NCBI GenBank assembly: GCA_963682055.1 | Contig: OY821742.1 | Span: 34,567,060-34,631,059, forward strand | Reading direction: 5' to 3' | DNA from: Primula veris | Lineage: Eukaryota > Streptophyta > Magnoliopsida > Ericales > Primulaceae | DNA: 64,000 nt | Shown: in pieces, positions 56,838 through 64,000 of the stretch | How positions within the stretch are numbered: position 1 is the first letter of the stretch | Layout of the letters: the number at the start of each line of letters is the position of its first letter | Program-made: the position numbers and the translations under genes | Notes under the pieces: model-generated | Told to the model about the DNA's origin: nothing | The model's input: only the letters and a program-made list of their open reading frames with translations | Database searches by the model: none

Positions 56838-59772
56838 ATGCCTGAGGGAGTTCATGAAGAAGGGGTAATTTATGAAAATGGGAATTCTTCGCATATTAAT
56901 GAAAATTCCCTGGAAATTAAGTCTGCAAGAAGTAGTCCTAGTCATCAAGCAGGTGGTGATCGAACCCCTATTGATGTAACGATAGACACCTCAATCGAGC
57001 ACCTTTTCGATAATGTGTGTGATATGCAAAGTTCTGACCAATCACCTTCTAGGGCTAGCTTTGGGTCTTATGGAGAAGAGTCGATTATCGACTCGGAACT
57101 TCGCCATCTTGTAGGTGGGGCGAGGAGGGAAGTCGAAATCATGGAAGAAGAGGAGAGGGAAGAGGCGGAAAAGATTAGAAATAATGGGTATCATAGTGAT
57201 TCCCATTCTAAGAAGGAAAGCTCTTCCTCGGGTAAAAAATCGAGCAAAAAATCGGGCAAAGTGGAAAAATCCCAAACTTCGTTGAAATCAAATGATACGG
57301 GGAATTCGAATCGTAGAGGTGATGTTTCTATCACGGATAAGAAAAATGATAATATATCTAAAAAGGCCAATGCGGGGGGATCATCTGGTAAAAAGCTTAG
57401 GAATTCTCCATTGGGTAAGATTAAGTCGCAAAATGGGATTGAGGAATCGTCGGAGAACGTTGTAGAAAACCCTGATCTGGGACCCTTTTTGCTTAAACAA
57501 GCGAGGGATTTGCTTTCTTCTGGTGAAAGTTCCCAAAAAGCCCTCGATTTAGCTCAGAGAGCATCCAAATCGCTTGAGAAGTGTTCGAATGGGAAGCCTT
57601 GTTTAGACCTTGTTATGTCTTTACATGTAACTGCAGCTATATACTGTAGCTTAGGACGATTTAATGAGGCTATCCCCGTTCTTGAACGCTCGATTGAAAT
57701 ATTACCTGTTGACGAAAATCAAGATCACGCGCTTGCTAAGTTTTCCGGATATATGCAATTAGGCGATACGTATGGTTTGGTGGGCCAGCTGGAGAAATCT
57801 GTTTCATGCTACACGTATGGTTTGGAAATTCAAAGAAAGATATTGGGGGATAATGACATGAGAGTGGGAGAGACTTGTAGATACTTAGCGGAAGCTCATG
57901 TTCAATCACTTCAATTTGAAGATGCGGCTAAATTTTGTCAAATGGCGTTGGATATACATAGAAAAAACGGTTCACCTGCTTCTCTCGAAGAAGCTGCTGA
58001 TCGAAGACTAATGGGTCTTATTTGTGAAACAAAAGGGGACCACGAGGGTGCCCTTGAGCATCTTGTTCTAGCTGGCATGTCTATGGTGGCGAATGACCAG
58101 GAAACGGAGGTAGCGTTCGTGGATTGCAGTATAGGTGATACGTATCTATCTTTGAACCGATACGACGAGGCGGTTTTTGCGTACCAGAAGGCGCTCACGG
58201 TTTTCAAATCCTCGAACGGGGAAAATCACCCAACGGTTGCTTCTGTTTTTGTTCGTTTGGCAGATTTGTATAACAAAACGGGTAAATCTAGGGAGTCGAA
58301 ATCGTATTGTGAAAATGCCCTTCGTATATATTCGAAACCTTTATTGGGATTTCCACAGGAAGAGATTGCTAGTGGATTAACTAATGTTGCTGCTATTTAC
58401 GAATCTATGAATGAACTTGACAAAGCAGTTAAGTTGCTACAAAAGGCTTTAAAGATTTATAATGACTATCCTGGTCAGCAAAATACTATTGCGGGCATCG
58501 AAGCTCAGATGGGTGTTATATATTATATGTTGGGAAATTACTCGGAATCTTATTCTTCGTTGAAGAATGGGGTTTCTAAGCTTAGAGCAAGTGGGGAGAA
58601 AAAATCTGCGTTTTTTGGGATTGCGCTTAATCAAATGGGGCTTGCTTGTGTGCATCGTTATGAAATTAATGAAGCAGTGAAATTATTTGAAGAGGCTAGG
58701 GATATTTTGGAACAAGAGTATGGGCCGTATCATCCTGATACGCTTGGAGTTTATAGCAACCTTGCTGGCATATACGATGCTCTCGGAAGGTATGTATCTT
58801 TAATACATTTATTTTTGTTATAATGGTAATTCTTTCTTATATGTGATATCTGTATGAACTTAGGTGTTGAATGTTCATAATTTTGTTGAACAGGGGGTTA
58901 TCTAGACTGTAGAGTACTCGTTGTTAGTTTATCTTGTTTAATTATTCACCATCTCATTTATTTTGCATTTACCCTTTTCTGATATTTAAAGAACGGACAA
59001 AAAGTACCTGATAGTTCAGTCATCTGTAAGCGTTTTCTTGGTTGGATCTTATAGGTAAAAAGTAATTCCGTTATATGAAAGTGAGTTGCAGTAAGAGGTG
59101 AAAAAGATTGCCTGTGTGAGAGGAAACTAGAAGTAGTAAAAGCATGGAACTCTCGTAGGTATTTTCTAGTTGCACGCTTGTTGTATTAAAAAGAAAAAGA
59201 ACTTGATTTTGAAAAGCAATCTTACAATTTGTTTTTGTAAACCAAAGAGAACAAATGCTCAGTTATATGTATAACATGAGACACTAAATGACACTATAGG
59301 GTGGGGTAATAATATTATACAGAGCTATTGAATATAACACCCACATGAAATGGTATCTGAACATTTATCTACTCCCTTTGTGACATTGACATGAAAGTGC
59401 TTTTTCATTATAATTTAAATTGTGCCACGAGATAATTGCGCCAATAGATTGAGCTACTCTTTCAAGAGAATTTAATAGACAGCAATACTGATAATGAAAG
59501 CTTGTACTGCTTGCCATTTTTTGATTGGGTTAACTTTGTTTTGTACCATCTTATATCCTAGATTGGATGAAGCAATCGAAGTACTCGACCATGTGGTTGG
59601 GATGAGAGAGGAAAAGTTGGGGACCGCTAATCCAGATGTAGACGATGAAAAGAAGCGTTTGTCTGTGTTGCTAAAAGAAGCAGGCAAGGTTAGGACCAAG
59701 AAAACCAGATCACTCGAGAACCTTTTAGATGCTAATCATAATACTCAAAGCAATAATGTTATTAAGGTATGA
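56838..59772 (+). CDS. KLCR: Kinesin light chain-related TPR protein (KLCR/CMU type)
   Basis: Two coding exons, 56838-58789 and 59562-59772 (AG|GT donor, CTAG acceptor, in phase), encode 720 aa. The N-terminal motif IEHLFDNVCDMQSSDQSPSR followed by SYGEESIIDSELRHLVGG is the signature of plant kinesin-light-chain-related proteins. A Lys/Ser-rich disordered part follows (about 115-205), then a long array of TPR repeats (about 210-680) with KLC-type 42-residue spacing, such as AIPVLERSIEILP, AVFAYQKALTVF and AVKLLQKALKIY. Arabidopsis relatives (KLCR/CMU) sit on cortical microtubules, bind IQD proteins and steady cellulose-synthase tracks. The short last exon ends in a basic tail (KVRTKKTRSLENLL). 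Confidence 0.92.
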
Positions 59773-61762
59773 TAAATGGATGCATTTCTTTGATTAATAT
59801 ACTTGATGCGGAAGCAAACACGGATATGTAAAAAGATCGGGTAAAGGGGGGTATAGGTGAGTTTGGTGTGTGTGGACATGTGGGGACTGTATTTTGTGCT
59901 TCTTAATTTTTTTAAAGGTCTTCTTTTGGGTATTGAATTCTTGAACTAACTGTGGGGACTGTTTGGTGTAACCTTTGGTTTTGTATATATACGCTCAATG
60001 ATTGATTATATCTCTTCATCTAGTTTCAATTATCTTTTTTCTCTTCTTGAATGTTGTTTGTTTGTCTCAAGCTTTATTTCAATGAGTAATGTGATGTTGA
60101 ATATTCAAATTGTACTTAGGCACCAATTAGGATCATTCTATTAGTGTTGTACCTAGAAAATCATTGATTGATTTTTGAGATGGTTGGTGTGGTGCCTTGA
60201 AGTTTTGTTTTATTTGCCTGTTTTAGAAATAGAAGATGGTCCATGTAGATGATCACAGCAAATGTACTCGACACCACCCTGTGCAAAACTCAACCTTTTA
60301 TATGCATCACAATTTCACACTGAATATGCAAACACATGTTTAAAATTGATTGTGCATGCGCGTTTATCTTTTGAGGGTTGCATACTAAAGTTCGGCGATT
60401 CCAAACTTGTCTTTGTAACATTAGAATCCTATTATTGAAATTTACTATTGTTATGAAGAACTGCAACAACTCAATCAATTATAATGTGTGGTGGTTTTGC
60501 TACTCGCAATATCTTGTGTGCATCCATCCCCTTATTGGTTTCTCAAAAACAGGTGAGTATTAATAACTTGATCTGTATCTTTCAAAAAAGAAGAGCTAAA
60601 TTAGAATGACAAAATATAGAAACTCGAGGGCTATGGACGTTTAGTTGAGTCGCAGTTAAGTTCAAAATACGAACTCAGTTTTCAATGAGTTAAAATGACA
60701 AAGCATACAAGTAATAATCTTCAGTGATAGGATCAGAAAATCAAGGCTTCTTGTAGCTCAGGTCATTCAAAAATTTCAATTAAAATTTATCGAACGAACG
60801 ATCCAATATACAAAGTTTTAGCAACTGATATGTCACCAAAAAGTAAGAAACATAATTCCTTTTACAAGTGTGGTTCATCATTGTTGTGTTTTATTACAGA
60901 CTTCCAGCTGCAAAGTCTTCTTTTTTTTCTATACTTTCCTTTTCAGCTTTATATGCACACACACACACACACACACTATTTATGTATCTACTATAATTAT
61001 ATATTTATATATATACAGTATTTAAAAGATCATTTGTGGAAGGTGTGAGATTCAAATCAAGAATAGAATTTGGAAAGTGATTAGTCACTTAGAAAAAGGC
61101 TAATATATCTACTTCAGCTCCAGCTGAGATGTATTAGTCAACATTCTTCTTCTTCTCCTACTTTTCCATTTTTATTTTATCTTTTTGTCACTTTAAAAAT
61201 TATTTCAGATCTGATTTTAGTCCACATCTTACTAAAGCTTTTGGAAAAAGGTAGCGGGTCACCCTGCATATGGTAAGTGGTAACTAAGAAACTTTTTGAA
61301 ATGTATTCAAGAGGACTTGATTTATCTTTTAAGTCTACAATGACCAAGTTATGTTCCACTATGGTTAAAGTGCATTACAAGGTGCAAACTTGGCCAGTCT
61401 TTACATGATTGTCACTAGAGTAGGGCCTTGTGGCAATAACTAACTTGTTTGTTTTTTATTCTAATTTATTTTATCTGGGTAAGATGCAAAAAAAAAAAAA
61501 ACACTTGAAAGTTCATTATTTTTACTTGGTATGCATTGATTCACAGGTGCATCATATTACGTATAGAAAGAATTTGGTACTAGAATTTTTCTAAGGATCT
61601 CTCAACATACTGATGCAAAAATGTGGACAGATAACTTGGGATGAGAACTGATGCATATGACAATCTCTATAATCTAAAAAATGTGACCAAATCTTTACAT
61701 ATATTTGTTCAAAGTGAAAAATAGCAACCAAGTTTAATTTTACATGAAGTTTAACCAAACTT
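59773..61762. other. Intergenic between the KLCR gene and PGG gene
   Basis: 3' UTR of the KLCR gene and AT-rich DNA; a (CA)n microsatellite at about 60957-60976 and a poly(A) run at about 61488-61501. No gene recognised. Confidence 0.6.
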
Positions 61763-62381
61763 TTACACAAAGGGCAGCAAAATGAAATTCAGAACTGTGT
61801 ACCAACTACTGGAGCCCCGCCCTTTACTATGTCGCCTCAATTGTAGTTTTGACTTGAGAAAGTAAGTAAACAAACAGGGTAGTAAGATACGTGGCGTATA
61901 ACGCGGTGATGTGATGACAAGAACGGAAATAACAAGCCAAGGAAGCTTACTCACGACTAAATATACACCAGCAATGAAAGCCAGCGACATCATCGAAAGA
62001 GAGATCCCCAACAACGGTAACGCTAACCGAAAAGCAGTGAGTACTAAGTTGAGGTCCCCAAGTTGAGCCTATATATAAGGGTAACACGAACAATAATAGA
62101 ACTGTACATGGACATTGTGTCGCAAAACACAAATAAGTGAAACCACTTGTTTTGCAACATAGTTGCCATGCCTTGATCCGGATGGGAGTTGTTATAGCCA
62201 CCTGGCATATTGAACCTAGCTGCAAAAGTAATTGTAGCTACTAAGGTAGCAACTAAAAGGAGGGTGTTGACTCTATCTTTATAGCTTTCCATGTCCAGTT
62301 CTTCTGATTGTGTATGGCTTTGCAGGTCTTTGTTTTCGAGAGTGAAATCCGATAAAGCTGGTGGTACACCAGCAGACTGCC
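61763..62381 (-). pseudogene. PGG-domain C-terminus of an ankyrin-type membrane protein, frameshifted
   Basis: The minus strand encodes YKDRVNTLLLVATLVATITFAA with FNMPGGYN, the PGG domain of plant ankyrin/ITN1-like membrane proteins, then MYSSIIVRVTLIY. The reading then has to change frame at the TATATA run (62071-62077) to go on as AQLGDLNLVLTAFRLALPLL and LAFIAGVYLVVSKL, ending at 61763. The shift fits a 2-base gain in the TA run. No ankyrin repeats are seen upstream to 64000; they may be beyond the window or lost. A stop lies in frame at 62386-62388, so the exon would have to begin at an acceptor near 62375-62384. Confidence 0.72.
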
Positions 62382-62399
62382 CATGTTAATTGCTGAAAC

Positions 62400-64000
62400 A
62401 TATACATCAAAATTCCGATAATTTGAGTCCTTGCATACAAGCCATACGTTACAGAAAATGTAATGTAAAAACTATATAGGATGATTCACGATATCGGCAT
62501 ATCGCTTTCTAGACGGTCTTGATAGAACATGAGAAAGTGAAAAGGAGATTATTTTGGGAAATAAATGCTGCAGGCAGATTATTTTCTTTGTCAGTAGGAG
62601 GAAAGATACAATCAGACGAGAAGAGGCTTTCCTTTAGTTAGAGAGATTACTATAAATTAATAAACTAATAAAATGATTAATCAGGATATTTATAATTGAA
62701 AGTGCTGTCAATGAAAGTGGGAGGAATAACTAGGTGAAAATTACAACTGGAACCCATAAAAATCCCAAGGTGATAAGCAGGATATCTATAGTTACCGCCA
62801 TGATTCGACTATTTTTACCTAGTTACTCTAGCATCAGGTTCTGTCGGAGTGTCCCTGATTCCTACCCCAGTTTTCACAATTTCTTTCTTGGGGTAACATG
62901 ATTGAACTCGGACTCGGTAGAGACTCCTTTTAGCATGTTGATAACACTCTTGGTATCACCTGTCCTAGCAGCTAAGTAAATGTCTAGGAGTCATCCTGTG
63001 TGCATGGTTCGTTGTATTATCATGAGTTGTTAAGATTTTTTTTGGAATTTTTTCAAAACTTGGTTTTCTCAAGTTTCTAGACTTGGCATTGCTCTCCTTG
63101 ATATGCCTATCTCTCCAGATCAATTCTACCCATCTCTACCACAAACTACCAGTTGAAATATAGGAATCAGTTGTAAAAAAGAGGCGGATTATTTGTTTAA
63201 TTCAAAGATAAATTACATAAACGATGAAAAGTAACGTAGGTAACAACAGTTTACTATGAGTTGTTTTCTTTGACTTACAGTTTAAACATGCATTTTTAAT
63301 CTGAATTCTTTGTAACTATAATCTAACTTAATGTACATAATTATAGTTTCTTGTGAATTATCCATCTTCTTAGACTACAGTTAAAAATGAACTATATAAA
63401 GTGAACTCGCTGTAACTAGATATTCTACATTAATTCGTACCTATTAGTAGAATGTTCTTTGATAATTTGAGCAAAGTTTATAGTACTTTGGCAGGCCTGG
63501 CCCTGAGGGATGCAGAGGTGCGACTGCATCGGGTCTCACAACTCCGACAAAAAACAATTATATATGTATAAAAAAATTATACGTGTAAATATATTCTAGT
63601 AAAAAAAAACCAATAAATTAAAGAGCACAATTTTTTTTATATTAATGAATTTTCTTATTTGAGTGTTAATTTTCAATTATTCTACTATTAAAATATTTTA
63701 TTTTAAAATTTCATACTAGAACGATAATTGAAAAAATGTCACAATTTATTTCAGCACCGGAGAACAAAAATCTCACTGCCGCCATGTAATTTGGGTTGTA
63801 TCAACTGATTTTATTGATTTCAGGAACCTGTCCTAAGAAATAAAAACTCAACAAGAACCTATGCTAAGAAATAAAAACTCAACAATGATGTTTGAACAGA
63901 TATTATATCAACGGGTTATTTAGATTTTTCATGTATGATCTTGTGTGTGTCATCCTGTGGTGATCATATGTCCGTATGATCCTATATCGGTATTTTTGTA
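62400..64000. other. Right-hand flank, no gene seen
   Basis: AT-rich. A GC-richer string (GGCCTGGCCCTGAGGGATGC, about 63494-63513) looks like the end of a small transposon but has no visible partner. The stretch may be an intron of the PGG gene. Confidence 0.45.

Overview
The window is nuclear DNA of a flowering plant, most likely an asterid eudicot. The evidence is spliced genes with canonical GT..AG introns, AT-rich intergenic DNA, TTTAGGG-type telomere-like repeats, and plant-only families: a Tps-b terpene synthase, an LRR-XII receptor kinase, a CASP-like protein, a kinesin-light-chain-related protein, plant mobile domain protein, and Ty1/copia, Cassandra, MULE and CACTA elements. Nothing fixes the species; Asteraceae is a guess.

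Layout. 1-10.7 kb is a retroelement nest. A minus-strand Ty1/copia element with two stop codons sits inside an older minus-strand copia gag. Next come that older element's LTR, a Cassandra TRIM carrying 5S-rRNA-like sequence, and a copia RNase H/LTR remnant. 11.35-16.9 kb is an intact seven-exon monoterpene synthase gene (606 aa, all class I motifs). 17.7-18.4 kb is a Tourist-like MITE. 20.4-29.6 kb is a four-exon CASP-like gene with a second, complete first exon and a series of decayed copies of exon 1 and exon 2 ends in its introns. 31.5-38.5 kb is a copia element whose LTRs differ at one base but whose interior is wrecked and full of short hairpins, many sharing an 8-nt loop. 39.4-43.3 kb is an LRR receptor kinase. 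44.2 kb is a 193-bp CACTA MITE. 45.29-53.94 kb is a complete 8.6-kb MULE with a perfect 9-bp target duplication. It holds a transposase fused to an OTU protease, a four-exon plant-mobile-domain gene, a telomere-like array, and hairpins with the same ACCGTA core as its terminal repeats. 56.8-59.8 kb is a kinesin-light-chain-related TPR gene. 61.8-62.4 kb is a frameshifted PGG-domain (ankyrin-type) gene end.

The host genes (terpene synthase, CASP-like, receptor kinase, KLCR, PGG) look unrelated and do not form a pathway cluster. The parts that plainly work together are inside the MULE: terminal repeats, transposase and accessory gene. The most unusual signals are the fixed-loop hairpin family in the second copia element, the architecture of the MULE, and the serial exon-end duplications in the CASP-like gene.
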